A DNA stretch of 64,000 bases from Novosphingobium terrae. Its GTDB lineage: Bacteria > Pseudomonadota > Alphaproteobacteria > Sphingomonadales > Sphingomonadaceae. Of this stretch, positions 50,140 through 59,693 are shown in pieces; the stretch's first letter is position 1, and every line of letters starts with the position of its first letter. The notes under the pieces were generated by a model that saw nothing but the letters and a program-made list of their open reading frames with translations, was not told where the DNA came from and ran no database searches. Made by a program: the position numbers and the translations under genes. The stretch covers positions 682,001 to 746,000 of the forward strand of contig NZ_JABVZR010000002.1 in assembly GCF_017163935.1 (NCBI RefSeq). The letters are read 5' to 3'.

Positions 50140-50973
50140 ATGGCATCGCGCGCGACTCTTCTTTCCACCGCACTGGCCATGGTGCTGGTCGGCAAGCCTG
50201 TTCGCGCCGAAACGGTGGAGGTCTTTGCCGCGGGCAGCCTGCGCGGCGCCATGGCCGAGATCGGCCAGCGCGCGGCCACCATGGGCATCCAGATCAAGCC
50301 GGTCTTCGGCGGTTCGGGCACCTTGCGTGAGCGGATCGAAAAGGGTGAAAAGCCTGACCTGCTGCTCTCGGCGGATATGGGCTCGCCACTGGCTCTGGCA
50401 GCACAGGGGCGGACCTTTGTGCCGCCCGTCGCCTTTGCCCGCAACCGCCTGTGTCTGGTGGCGCGGCATGAGCTGAAGCTGAAGGGATTGAGCGCGCCGC
50501 GTCTGGTCGATGGCCTGCTGGCCAAGGGGGTGCGTATCCGCACCTCGCGCCCCGTGGCCGATCCTTCGGGCGACTATGCCATGGCGATGTTCGATCTGAT
50601 GGACAAGGCCCACCCCGGCGCTGCCAAGGCCCTGCGCGACAGGGCCGCGCAGTCCTGGGATCTGCCCCTGCCCGCACTGACCGCCGGGCAGAATGCAACC
50701 ACGGCTCTGTTCGCCGCCAAAAGCATCGATGTCGCCGTGACTTATTGCAGCGCCACATCGGATCTGACGAAAGGCGTGCAGGACCTCGATACCGTGCCCG
50801 TTCCAGCAGCTTTCGATCCGCAGCCGGTCTTCGGGCTTGCCTTGCTCTCCGATAAGGCCGCCGCAGCGCGTCTGGGCCTGTTGCTGCTGTCAGGCGCCGG
50901 TCAGGATGCCCTGGCGACGGCGGGCCTGCTGAAAATCTCTGACAGTCATGCTCGTCAGGCGCGGCCTGACTAA
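50140..50973 (+). CDS. ModA-like periplasmic binding protein, orphan
   Basis: This 277-residue exported protein has a signal peptide ending VRAE. Its type 2 periplasmic-binding fold opens with VEVFAAGSLRGAMAEIG, where the A-G-S-L segment contacts the oxyanion in ModA proteins. GGSGTLRERIEKGEKPDLLLSADM and RTSRPVADPSGDYAM follow. No ABC permease or ATPase gene is adjacent, which is unusual for ModA. It is divergent from a TonB receptor across 171 bases, and its stop codon overlaps that of the FecA-like gene by 4 bases. Ligand candidates are molybdate, tungstate, another oxyanion or a chelate. Confidence 0.85.
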   Translation: MASRATLLSTALAMVLVGKPVRAETVEVFAAGSLRGAMAEIGQRAATMGIQIKPVFGGSGTLRERIEKGEKPDLLLSADMGSPLALAAQGRTFVPPVAFARNRLCLVARHELKLKGLSAPRLVDGLLAKGVRIRTSRPVADPSGDYAMAMFDLMDKAHPGAAKALRDRAAQSWDLPLPALTAGQNATTALFAAKSIDVAVTYCSATSDLTKGVQDLDTVPVPAAFDPQPVFGLALLSDKAAAARLGLLLLSGAGQDALATAGLLKISDSHARQARPD

Positions 50974-53741
50974 CGGGTCACCGACAGCGTCATGCGCAGC
51001 GCCCGCCCGAATTCGGGGCGGGCCAGAAAGAAGCTGGTCAGCCCCCCGGCGTTGAACGAGCCCGCGCGCGGATTGCCCTCGGTCACGCCCAGCGCATTGG
51101 TGATGTTGGTTGCGCTCAGCACCAATGTCGCATGATGGGTGAGTTTGGCATTCAGCGTGGCGTTCAGCAGCCCATAGGGCGGCAGGCGCTGGCTGTTGGC
51201 GATATCGGCATAGCGGGCGGAATAATGCACCAGCTCGGCGCCCAGCCGCAGCCTGCCGCCCATCAGCTTCAGGCTGGGCGCCGCGCGCAGAGCCAGAGCA
51301 GGCACCCGGATCAGCTGATTGCCGGTGGCATCCTGCGCCACGGGCTGCCCGCCCATCAGCGTGACATAATGGAAATTGCGATAACGCGGGTCCTGCACCG
51401 TGGCCTGCAGATCGAGGGAAAGCGGCCCGAGCAGATCGGCATGGCCTGACAGCTCCAGACCGATCGTGGTGGTGTCGGCGATGGAGGTCGTCTCGACATA
51501 GGCATTGCTGGCGGTGTCAAAGCGATAATCGGTGAAGGGCAAACGCGCAAAATGGGTCGAAAAGCCCACGGCAGAGAGGTTCCAGCGCCGATGTTCGGCG
51601 ATGACCCCGGCCTCGGCCATGGTGATCGGCACATCGGCCTCGTCGGTGCGGTTGGGGGTGCTGGTGAATTCGCTGGCGCTGGGCAGGCGGTTGATGCGCG
51701 TGTAGCGCAGGAAAAAGCCGAGGCTGGAGACAGGCCGATAGTTGACGCCGACCGTGGCGTTCAGCCCGGAAAAGCGGCGATGGATGGGGGTGAACTGTCC
51801 CGTGCCCGTCAGCACCGCATCATCGGCCAATGTGGCGGCATCACCCAGATTGACGGCAGTGCTGTTCTCCATGCTGCCGCCGATCCGCGTCTGCTCCCAG
51901 CGGCCGCCCAGATCGATCCGCCAGCGGCGCCCCAGCTTCCACTCATCGGCCAGATAAAGCGCCAGATTGCTGGTGTGCAGCTGCGCATTGTCGAAGATCG
52001 AGCCATAACGGGTGAAGCCATTGTCGGTCAGCGCCCCCACCTGCCGCCCCGCGCCATCCAGCGCGACCACATCGAGCCGCCGCGCCTGCCCGCGCACATC
52101 GAGCAGGGCGGTGCTCATGGTGCGCGCGAAGCCCAGCCTTGTGTCGGCAAAGGTCAGGCCCAGCGCCAGATCGTGATGACCGGCAGCGTCCAGCCTTTGA
52201 GTCAATCTTGCATCGGTGATCCATTCGGTCATCGGCATGCGCACCGAGAGCAGATTGGCCCCCACCACCAGACCGTTGCCATTGCTGTCAGAGAGAAAAG
52301 GCTGATCGCTGCCCGTATAGCGGATCGCCGCGCTGGTCGCAGAGGGAAAGGCCGAGGACAGCTGAGGCCAGACGCTGGCCAGATAGCTGCTCCCCGTCAT
52401 GGGTTGCCCCACGGGAAACAGGCCGTTGCGCAGGGTGGTGCCGCTGCGCAGGCGGGTCTTGATCTCCAGCGCGCCAGGGGCGCCCAGCGTCCGCCGCGCC
52501 CGCAGGGTGAGAAAGCCGATGCGGCTGTGCGTCCCCTGCGAAAGGTCGAAATCCTGCGGGCCATTGGCCGTCTTGAAGGCCACATGCACCTGTTGCGGCC
52601 CGGCCAGCGTATCGTAGAGCGGATCGAAACCGGGCACCGCCTGCACCCGGCCCTGCCCGTTCGACTGCAGCGGCACGGGCAGATAGAGGATCACCCGGTC
52701 ATCAAGCCATTTGCCATTGAGCGAAAGCTGCAGGCCTCCATCGTCATAATCGAGCCCCGCGCGGATCTGCCCGCCCTGATCCGCCGGATAGCCCGGATTG
52801 CGCAAGCCATTGTCCTGCCGATAGAAACCGCCCAGAGACAGGCCAAGCTCGGGCGTGATCCGCATCCCCCAATAGCCGTCGATCCGGCGATAGGCCGCAC
52901 TGCCCAGCGTGGTCGAGACGGTGAGCCCGGGGTCCTTCAACCCGCTGCGGGTCAGGAAATTGATGCTGCCGCCCGGCGCATTGGGCTGGAAAATCGCCGA
53001 GGGGCCGCCGCGCACCGCCTCCACCCGCTCGATGGTGGAATCGACGCGCATGATCTGATCGGTGTTGAGATAGGCCAGACCGCCATCATACTGGATCGGC
53101 AACCCATCCTCCAGCATGGCGACCGAGGAATAGCCGTCGGTGGGGATGCCCCGCGCGCGGATGTTGTTGCTGGCCTCGCCGCCGGTCGCCTCGACCCAGA
53201 AGCCGGGGATCTGGCGGAAGAGATCGGCGGTGGAGGTCAGCGGGCCGTTGCGGTGCAGCGTATCAGCATCGATCCGGCTGACGGCATAGCTCAACTCGGT
53301 CTGTGCGAGTGCGCCCTGTGCGGCGCGGCCTGTCACCAGAATATCGCCTGAAGGCGGCGCGGCGGCGGGAGGTGGCGGCGGGCCTGGACGCGCAGGGCGT
53401 ACAAGAGCTTGTGCCCTCGGCGGCGGCGCGGCGCGCAGGATGATCGTGCCCGGAGTGATGCTGGCAATCTCCAGCCCGCTGCCCTTCAGCAGATGGCGCA
53501 AGGCGCTGGCAACCGGCATGTGGCCATGGATCGCCGCGCTGCGCCGTGCTGCTGCGGTGGCATAGGGATAGAGGATCTCCCAGCCGCTCTGATGCGCCAG
53601 ACTGTCAAGCGCATGGGCCAGCGGCTGGGCGGGCAGGTCGATGCTGATCGGTGAGGCAGGCGGTGTGGCATGGGCCGGCGCCACGATCAGCAGCGCGGGA
53701 GCCAGCGCGCAAAGCATGGCGCGCCGGGAAGCGTTGTGCAT
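50970..53741 (-). CDS. FecA-like TonB-dependent transducer receptor
   Basis: This 923-residue receptor has a signal peptide ending PAHA. An N-terminal STN signalling domain (SIDLPAQPLAHALDSLAHQSG) follows, then a proline-rich linker and the TonB box GDILVTGRA. The plug reads PGFWVEATGGEASNNIRARGIP and ERVEAVRGGPSAIFQPNAPGG. It shares PGFWVE, GGEAS-N-RARG, RGGP and LGxTEGNPRAG with the receptor at 55593, so the two are paralogues. The STN domain and the upstream fecR and fecI genes show that ligand binding signals to the sigma factor. I chose ATG 53741, preceded by a GAGG-rich segment; longer starts add a poor leader. Confidence 0.92.
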   Translation of the reverse strand: MHNASRRAMLCALAPALLIVAPAHATPPASPISIDLPAQPLAHALDSLAHQSGWEILYPYATAAARRSAAIHGHMPVASALRHLLKGSGLEIASITPGTIILRAAPPPRAQALVRPARPGPPPPPAAAPPSGDILVTGRAAQGALAQTELSYAVSRIDADTLHRNGPLTSTADLFRQIPGFWVEATGGEASNNIRARGIPTDGYSSVAMLEDGLPIQYDGGLAYLNTDQIMRVDSTIERVEAVRGGPSAIFQPNAPGGSINFLTRSGLKDPGLTVSTTLGSAAYRRIDGYWGMRITPELGLSLGGFYRQDNGLRNPGYPADQGGQIRAGLDYDDGGLQLSLNGKWLDDRVILYLPVPLQSNGQGRVQAVPGFDPLYDTLAGPQQVHVAFKTANGPQDFDLSQGTHSRIGFLTLRARRTLGAPGALEIKTRLRSGTTLRNGLFPVGQPMTGSSYLASVWPQLSSAFPSATSAAIRYTGSDQPFLSDSNGNGLVVGANLLSVRMPMTEWITDARLTQRLDAAGHHDLALGLTFADTRLGFARTMSTALLDVRGQARRLDVVALDGAGRQVGALTDNGFTRYGSIFDNAQLHTSNLALYLADEWKLGRRWRIDLGGRWEQTRIGGSMENSTAVNLGDAATLADDAVLTGTGQFTPIHRRFSGLNATVGVNYRPVSSLGFFLRYTRINRLPSASEFTSTPNRTDEADVPITMAEAGVIAEHRRWNLSAVGFSTHFARLPFTDYRFDTASNAYVETTSIADTTTIGLELSGHADLLGPLSLDLQATVQDPRYRNFHYVTLMGGQPVAQDATGNQLIRVPALALRAAPSLKLMGGRLRLGAELVHYSARYADIANSQRLPPYGLLNATLNAKLTHHATLVLSATNITNALGVTEGNPRAGSFNAGGLTSFFLARPEFGRALRMTLSVTR

Positions 53742-53848
53742 CCCTCGTCCTCTCGCCATGATTCTGTGGTGACGCCCCGGCCCCTTCATGCGCTCGCGCA
53801 TGGCGTTCAAATGCTGCTTTGGCGTGACAGGGCGCGGCTGAAGGCCTC

Positions 53849-54808
53849 TCAGGCCCCCGGCTTCTTGCGATAAAGCAGAATCTGGTCACCCTGCTGGCGA
53901 TGGGCGATGTCGAAACCGCTGGCCAGCGCCGCCAGAAAACGGTCGGGATCATCGATGCGGAATTCGCCGCCCAGCCGCGTCTCGCCCAGTTCGGCATCCT
54001 GCAGCACGATCTTGCCAGGCAGATAGCGGTTGAACTCGGCGATCGCGCGCCCCAGCGGCATGCCGTTGAAGACAATCTTGCCCTGCTGCCATGCCGTGGC
54101 CGCGCCCAGCTGGTCGGCGGGTGCATCGCTGATAAGGATGGTGCCCGCCTTCGCCGTGGCCATCTGGCCCGCCGCCAGCCTTTCGCCGGTTTCCAGCCGC
54201 GCCTGACCGCTCTGCACCAGCAGATGGCCTTCCTTGCCCAGCAGGCGCAGGTTGAAGCTGCCGCTGCTCAGCTCCGCCGCAAGGGGGGCGCTGTGCAGCA
54301 TAAAGGCGGCGGCATCGGGGCGGACCGTCAAGGCCGCCTCGCCCTGCTCGATCCAGAACTCGCGCTGCCGACCAAAGCGCCATGACACCTTGCTGTCCGT
54401 GTTGAGCATGGCATGGCTGCCATCGGGCAAGAGGATGCTGCGCTGCTCGCCCACACCTGTGGCGGCATAGGCCCGCCCGGGCATCGCCAGCCAGCCGCCC
54501 AGACCGCCCATGCCCAGCAGAGCGGCAAAAGCACCGCCCGCCACGGCACGACGCGAAACACCGCGCGCAGGCAGCTCTTCCTGAACCGGCGCCTCTTCCA
54601 CAACCGGCTGATCGATCATCCCCGCAATCCGCCGGTCGCCCGTGCTGCGCCAGACCGCCGCCGCCTGAGCAAAGGCCGAGGCGTGAAACGGGCTGGTACG
54701 GCGCCAGGCCTCGAAAGCCTCCGCGTCAGCCGTGCCGCAATCGAGCGCGACCAGCCAGCGGGTGGCTTCCTCCCTCAGCTCCGTTCCAGTTTTTCCGCCT
54801 TCTCCCAT
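53849..54808 (-). CDS. FecR-type anti-sigma/transmembrane signal relay
   Basis: This 319-residue protein has a cytoplasmic N-terminal domain (WLVALDCGTADAEAFEAWRR), typical of FecR regulators. One membrane helix lies near VAGGAFAALLGMGGLGGWLAM. A periplasmic FecR domain (ILLPDGSHAMLNTDSKVSWRFG) and a C-terminal STN-like tail (AIAEFNRYLPGKIVLQD) follow. It overlaps the sigma factor gene by 34 bases. It would transmit the receptor's signal to the sigma factor. Confidence 0.92.
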   Translation of the reverse strand: MGEGGKTGTELREEATRWLVALDCGTADAEAFEAWRRTSPFHASAFAQAAAVWRSTGDRRIAGMIDQPVVEEAPVQEELPARGVSRRAVAGGAFAALLGMGGLGGWLAMPGRAYAATGVGEQRSILLPDGSHAMLNTDSKVSWRFGRQREFWIEQGEAALTVRPDAAAFMLHSAPLAAELSSGSFNLRLLGKEGHLLVQSGQARLETGERLAAGQMATAKAGTILISDAPADQLGAATAWQQGKIVFNGMPLGRAIAEFNRYLPGKIVLQDAELGETRLGGEFRIDDPDRFLAALASGFDIAHRQQGDQILLYRKKPGA

Positions 54809-55377
54809 GCCCTTGACTGCTCCGTATCCGCTTTCTTGCCTGTTCGGTCGACTGCCTGCATCAGAAAGCGAAGGGCCTTGACCAGATGTGTCTCCACTGT
54901 GGAGACGGAGATATCCATTCTTTCAGCTACCTGCCCGGGCGGCAACCCGTCAATTCTTCGCAAAGTGAGCGCCTCGCGCATCCTTGGCGGCATCTGCTCC
55001 ATGGCCTGGACCACCTGATGCAGCTCGGACCGGTCCAGCGCCACCCTGTCGGGCGTGGGATCGTCATCGGGCACCTCCAGCATTTGCAAAGCCGCACCCT
55101 GATCGATCCGCACCACATCGGCGCGGCGGAAGCGCTCTACCGCCAGATTGCGGATGATCCGCAAGGTATAGGCATGGGGATTGGCAATGCCCCGCCAGTC
55201 CTCCAGCGTGAAGAGGCGGGCATAGGCTTCCTGCACCAGTTCCTCGGCCTCATCCTCGTCGCGCAGCAGGCTCATCGCATAGCGGCGGCTCTGCTGGTGG
55301 AAGGCGAAAACATGATCGGCGAACCAGACGTCGATGTCGCGCAGCCAGGCCACAGGCGCCTCCCCATCCGTTTCCAT
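54775..55377 (-). CDS. FecI-type ECF sigma factor
   Basis: This 200-residue ECF sigma factor has region 2 in YAMSLLRDEDEAEELVQEAYARLF and region 4 in MPPRMREALTLRRIDGLPPGQVAERMDISVSTVETHLVKAL. The ATG at 55377 gives the usual length; the longer frame upstream has no coding character. It is the first gene of the fecI-fecR-fecA-like set and is divergent from the putative phosphonate operon, which it may activate together with the receptor. Confidence 0.92.
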   Translation of the reverse strand: METDGEAPVAWLRDIDVWFADHVFAFHQQSRRYAMSLLRDEDEAEELVQEAYARLFTLEDWRGIANPHAYTLRIIRNLAVERFRRADVVRIDQGAALQMLEVPDDDPTPDRVALDRSELHQVVQAMEQMPPRMREALTLRRIDGLPPGQVAERMDISVSTVETHLVKALRFLMQAVDRTGKKADTEQSRAWEKAEKLERS

Positions 55378-55496
55378 CGCCCCGGTCTGGAGCAATGCGC
55401 GGCACCGTCTAGGGCGATTCCATGACAGAAATCTGACATCCGGCGCCCCTAAAAAATCTTTCGCACATCGCCGATTTTTTCGCCGAAACGGGTAGC

Positions 55497-55518
55497 GGAA
55501 AGCCTCCAGCCCCCCGTC
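55497..55518 (+). promoter_or_regulatory. Possible ECF-sigma promoter of the putative phosphonate operon
   Basis: GGAA(AG) at 55497 followed after 14 bases by CGTC at 55515 resembles ECF promoters with a GGAA-type -35, about 75 bases before the receptor gene. The spacer is slightly short and the match is brief. Confidence 0.3.
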
Positions 55519-55592
55519 TCCGCCCCGAATGGCATGAACCGGCAACCGCTCCTGACGGCGGCCCGGCATGACTAAGGACCAAAGGGGCACTT

Positions 55593-58061
55593 ATGAAATC
55601 CTTGCTCGTCACCACCTCGCTGATCGCGATGCTGAGCGCCACCCCGGCGCTGGCCAGCGACAATGCCGCCGCCGATGGCCAGACCGCGCAGGGCGGCCAG
55701 TCCACCGACATCATCGTGACCGGGCGCGCCGGCACGGGTGAGCGCACCAAGGCGCAGATGAGCTATTCGGTCACCCGCATCGATGAGGAAGCGCTGCGCC
55801 TGCAGGCCCCCACCAGCGTGACAGAAGCGCTGAAATCCGTGCCCGGTTTCTGGGTGGAATCCTCGGGCGGCGAGGCCAGCGGCAATGTGCGTGCGCGCGG
55901 CGTGCCGGTCGATGGCTATGGCTCGATCCAGCTGCTGGAAGACGGCATTCCGGTGCAGCACGATCCGGCGCTGGGCTATCTCAACGCCGATCAGGCCTTC
56001 CGTCTGGACGAAACCATCGAGCGTATCGAGGTGGTGCGCGGCGGCCCGGCCTCGCTGTTCTACTCCAACGCTCCGGCGGGCGCGGTCAACTTCATCCCGC
56101 GCAAGGTGGGCGACACGGCCGAGGGTCTGGTCAAGATGACCATCGGCGCCGACAGCCTCTATCGCAGCGACTTCTGGGTCGGCCTGCCGGTGGGCGAATG
56201 GAAGTTCGCGGTGGGCGGCTTCTATCGCTCGGAAGGGGGCGTGCGCGATCCGGGCTTCACCGGCAACCATGGCGGGCAGATCCGCGCCACCGTTTCGCGC
56301 GAGTGGAACCGGGCCAAGTTCAGCCTCGACGTAAAGCGGCTGGATGACATCGTGGCCTTCTACACCGGTATTCCGATGCGCACCTATCCCGATGGCAAGA
56401 TCCGCGCCGTGCCCGGTTTCAGCGGCAATTACGGCACGGTGGCCGGGCCCGAGACCGAGAAGATCAGCATGATCGAGGGCGACGGCAGCCGGTACAATTT
56501 CGACAACAGCCTGGGCACGCAGGTGAAGCGCACGCAGATCACCGGCAAGTTCGATTTCGAGCCGTGGGATGGCTGGAAGATCAGCAACACCTCGCGCTAT
56601 GACAGCACCTGGACCCAGCGCAACGGCGTCTATCCCAACACGCTGCAAAGCGCTTCCAGCCTGCTCAGCCAGCAGTCATCGCTGCTCTCGCAAGCGCCGG
56701 GGGCCAGCGCGCTGCAATTGCGCTATGCCACCTCTGGCCAGATCTATGACACCGCCAACCAGAATGGCAACGGGTTGGTCATCGTGGGCGGCCTGCGCGG
56801 CATCACCATGCCAGTCAATGAGTTCATGAGCGACACCCATGTCTCGCACCGTTTCCACATGGGGTCGACCACGCATGATCTGACCTTCGGCTATTATTTC
56901 GCCCATCTCGACGAGAATTTCAGCCGTTATTCCTCCACCGCCTTGCTCGATGTGCAGAACAATGCGCGGCTGCTCGATCTGGTGGCGGTGAACACTGCCG
57001 GCAATGTGGTGAAGACCTTCACCGATCACGGCATCTACAAATATGGCTATGAGTGGGAAGACGCTCATGGCGAGCAGACCACCAATGCGCTCTATCTGGG
57101 CGATGAATGGCAAATCACGCCCAAGCTGCGCCTCGATGGCGGCGTGCGCTGGGAAACGATGCGCGCGCGCGGCACGGTGGCGCTGAAGACCACGGCCAAT
57201 CTGGGCACGCCCGCCACCTCCTCGATCATCACCGGCAGCGGGCTTTACGCCAATTACGACAACACCTTCAGCCACGCCACCTACACGGTGGGTCTGGATT
57301 ATCAGATCACCCGCAAGGCCGGAATCTTCGGGCGCTTTACCGCTGCCAACCGCATGCCCAGCCTTGGCAATTACATCACCAGCCCAACCGCCACGCCCAT
57401 CACCCAGACGATGGATCTGGGCGAGATCGGCCTGAAATACGCCAGCCGCCTGTTCGATGTCTATGCGACGGGCTTCTGGACCAAATACAACAATGTCTCC
57501 TTCACCAACTATCGCTTCGACCTCAACACCGGCGCTTCGGTGACCGAGGCGCTCTATGCCGACACGCGCACGCTGGGCGTTGAGCTGGAAGGCACGATCC
57601 GCCCCGCACAGTGGTTCGATCTTTCGGGAACGGCCACCTTGCAGGACCCGGAATATCGCGGGCTGACCTATGTGGATGCCACGGGCAAGCTCAACAATTA
57701 CAACGGCAATCAGCTGATCCGCGTGCCCAAGGTCAGCCTGCGCATCGTGCCGGGCTTCAACCTGCTGCATGGCCGCCTGCGCGTGCAGGGATCGTGGGAG
57801 TATGAGGGCGCGCGCTATGTCGACACCGCCAATTCGGTGCGTCTGCCCGCCTATGGCACGATCAATGTCAGCACCCGTTTCGACATCACGCCGCGTCTTT
57901 CGGTCTATGGCTATATCGACAATCTCAACAACTCACTGGGCCTGACCGAGGGCAATCCGCGCGCCGGTGAGCTGCAGAATGGCGATGCTGGCGCCAACAC
58001 CTTTATCGCGCGGCCGCTGATCGGGCGGAATTTCCGCGGCGCCATCATGTACAAGTTCTAA
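55593..58061 (+). CDS. TonB-dependent receptor of the putative phosphonate operon
   Basis: This 822-residue receptor has a signal peptide ending ALAS and no STN domain. The TonB box is DIIVTGRAGTG. Plug segments VPGFWVESSGGEASGNVRAR, ERIEVVRGGPASLFYSNAPA and GAVNFIPRK follow, and the barrel ends FRGAIMYKF. It is a clear paralogue of the FecA-like receptor across the divergent gap, which suggests similar or identical ligands. It is followed after 3 bases by a PHP hydrolase gene. The downstream C-P-cleavage-type enzyme makes a phosphonate or phosphonate ester the most likely ligand. Confidence 0.93.
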   Translation: MKSLLVTTSLIAMLSATPALASDNAAADGQTAQGGQSTDIIVTGRAGTGERTKAQMSYSVTRIDEEALRLQAPTSVTEALKSVPGFWVESSGGEASGNVRARGVPVDGYGSIQLLEDGIPVQHDPALGYLNADQAFRLDETIERIEVVRGGPASLFYSNAPAGAVNFIPRKVGDTAEGLVKMTIGADSLYRSDFWVGLPVGEWKFAVGGFYRSEGGVRDPGFTGNHGGQIRATVSREWNRAKFSLDVKRLDDIVAFYTGIPMRTYPDGKIRAVPGFSGNYGTVAGPETEKISMIEGDGSRYNFDNSLGTQVKRTQITGKFDFEPWDGWKISNTSRYDSTWTQRNGVYPNTLQSASSLLSQQSSLLSQAPGASALQLRYATSGQIYDTANQNGNGLVIVGGLRGITMPVNEFMSDTHVSHRFHMGSTTHDLTFGYYFAHLDENFSRYSSTALLDVQNNARLLDLVAVNTAGNVVKTFTDHGIYKYGYEWEDAHGEQTTNALYLGDEWQITPKLRLDGGVRWETMRARGTVALKTTANLGTPATSSIITGSGLYANYDNTFSHATYTVGLDYQITRKAGIFGRFTAANRMPSLGNYITSPTATPITQTMDLGEIGLKYASRLFDVYATGFWTKYNNVSFTNYRFDLNTGASVTEALYADTRTLGVELEGTIRPAQWFDLSGTATLQDPEYRGLTYVDATGKLNNYNGNQLIRVPKVSLRIVPGFNLLHGRLRVQGSWEYEGARYVDTANSVRLPAYGTINVSTRFDITPRLSVYGYIDNLNNSLGLTEGNPRAGELQNGDAGANTFIARPLIGRNFRGAIMYKF

Positions 58062-58064
58062 GCC

Positions 58065-59588
58065 ATGGGTAAGCGCTTCGCATCCGCCTTTCTCGCTTTG
58101 TCCTGCGCCTTTGGCCTGTCGGTTGCGACAGCCGGGGCGCAGGCCCCCGCAACCTCAGCGGCGGATGCGGGCGCGCCATGGCGGGTTCTCGAAGGAGACC
58201 TCGGCCATGATCGCTTCGAACATTACACCGAACTGCCCTTCGACCTGCCCCCCGGCGTCACGCGCGTCACCATCCGCTTCACCTATGATCGCGCCCAGCA
58301 CAGCGTGATCGATCTGGGCCTGCGCGATCCGCAAAGGTTTCGCGGCTGGGGCGGCGGCGCGCATGACCATATGACACTGAGCACCGAGGATGCCACACAG
58401 GGCTATCTGCCCGGCCCCCTGCCCGCCGGGCACTGGAACCTGATCCTTGGCGCCCCCAACATCCGCCCGGGCGCAAAGGCGCATTATCAGGCGCAGATCT
58501 TTATCGAGCGCAAGCCGACCATCACCGAATTCGCCGATGCCCCGCTCTCCAGCCACCCCGGCTGGTATCGCGGCGATCTGCATATGCACAGCGGCGACAG
58601 CGACGGCCATTGCCGGTCGCAAGCGGGCAAAAGCGTCTCCTGCCCGGTCTATAGGGTGGTGGAAACCGCCGCCGCGCGCGGTCTCGATTTTATCGCGCTG
58701 ACCGATCACAACAGCACCGCGCATTTCAACGCTTTGCGCGAACTCCAGCCCGCTTTCGACAAGCTGCTGCTGGTGCCCGGGCGAGAGATCACCACCTTCT
58801 GGGGCCACAGCAATGTCTTCGGCCCCACCGATGTCCTCGATTTCCGCATGGGCTCGCCCCATTGGGATCAGGCACGCCGCTGGATCGACGCCGCCCATGC
58901 CGAGGGCGGCATCGTCTCGATCAACCACCCCGGCGCGCCCTCGGGCGAGATCTGTATGGGCTGCGGCTGGCGGGTGGACGACTTGCCGCAGGGCGTGGCC
59001 GATGCCGTCGAGGTGGTCAATGGCGGCACCATGCGCGAGACCGGCGCGGCGGACAGCCCACTGCAAGGCTTCGCTTACTGGAACCGCCTGCTGAAAAGCG
59101 GCGCACATGTCACCGGCATCGGCGGCAGCGACAGCCATGAGGCCGATCGCCCGCTCACCGAAGCCGGCGCTTTGGGCATGCCCACCACCGTCGTCTACAT
59201 GCCCGAGCTTTCGGTCCATGGCCTGCTGGCCGGGCTCCGCAGCGGGCGGGTGTTTATCGATGTGGAGAGCACGCACGATCGCATCCTCAACCTGACCGCC
59301 AAAGCGGGCCCACAGCAGGCCGAGATGGGCGGCACGCTGCGCCTGCGCGCGGGCGACAGCGCCGATCTGGCGGTGGAGGTGAAAGGGGTGAGCAGCGGCA
59401 CGCTGCAGCTGATCGTCGATGGGGAAAGCGACGGGGCCCGTCGGGTCGCGTTCGCGGGCGATGCGTCACTTTCCCTGTCGCCATGGCGCGCCGATGGGCG
59501 GGCGCATTGGCTGCGCGCCGATGTGCGGGATGCGCAGGGGCGCCTGCTGCTGGTGGGCAATCCGATCTACATCGCCGCAGCCCGGTGA
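58065..59588 (+). CDS. CehA/McbA-family PHP metallohydrolase, exported
   Basis: This 507-residue periplasmic enzyme has a signal peptide ending AGAQ, an N-terminal beta domain, and a PHP domain. The PHP domain shows GWYRGDLHMHSGDSDG, DFIALTDHNSTAHF, PGREITTFWGHSNVFG, SINHPGAPSGEICMGCGW and GIGGSDSHEADRP. A C-terminal beta domain ends LLVGNPIYI. Metal ligands HxH, DHN, HS, H and DSH are all present. It is a paralogue of the protein at 35035. Three bases separate it from the receptor gene. In this operon it could hydrolyse a phosphonate ester or other protecting group before transport across the inner membrane. Confidence 0.9.
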   Translation: MGKRFASAFLALSCAFGLSVATAGAQAPATSAADAGAPWRVLEGDLGHDRFEHYTELPFDLPPGVTRVTIRFTYDRAQHSVIDLGLRDPQRFRGWGGGAHDHMTLSTEDATQGYLPGPLPAGHWNLILGAPNIRPGAKAHYQAQIFIERKPTITEFADAPLSSHPGWYRGDLHMHSGDSDGHCRSQAGKSVSCPVYRVVETAAARGLDFIALTDHNSTAHFNALRELQPAFDKLLLVPGREITTFWGHSNVFGPTDVLDFRMGSPHWDQARRWIDAAHAEGGIVSINHPGAPSGEICMGCGWRVDDLPQGVADAVEVVNGGTMRETGAADSPLQGFAYWNRLLKSGAHVTGIGGSDSHEADRPLTEAGALGMPTTVVYMPELSVHGLLAGLRSGRVFIDVESTHDRILNLTAKAGPQQAEMGGTLRLRAGDSADLAVEVKGVSSGTLQLIVDGESDGARRVAFAGDASLSLSPWRADGRAHWLRADVRDAQGRLLLVGNPIYIAAAR

Positions 59589-59693
59589 CATAGGCGGTGC
59601 GCCCGTCACTCCGCATGCGTTGCAGATCCTGACGCAAGGCGGTCACAGGAATCGCGTAAGCGGGCTTTCCCCCCATCATGGTGTGAACGGCCC

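Noticed and set aside
51552..53351. 599-residue plus-strand open frame
   Set aside because: Low-complexity basic antisense of the FecA-like receptor; no start signal or motifs. Long antisense frames are expected at this GC content.
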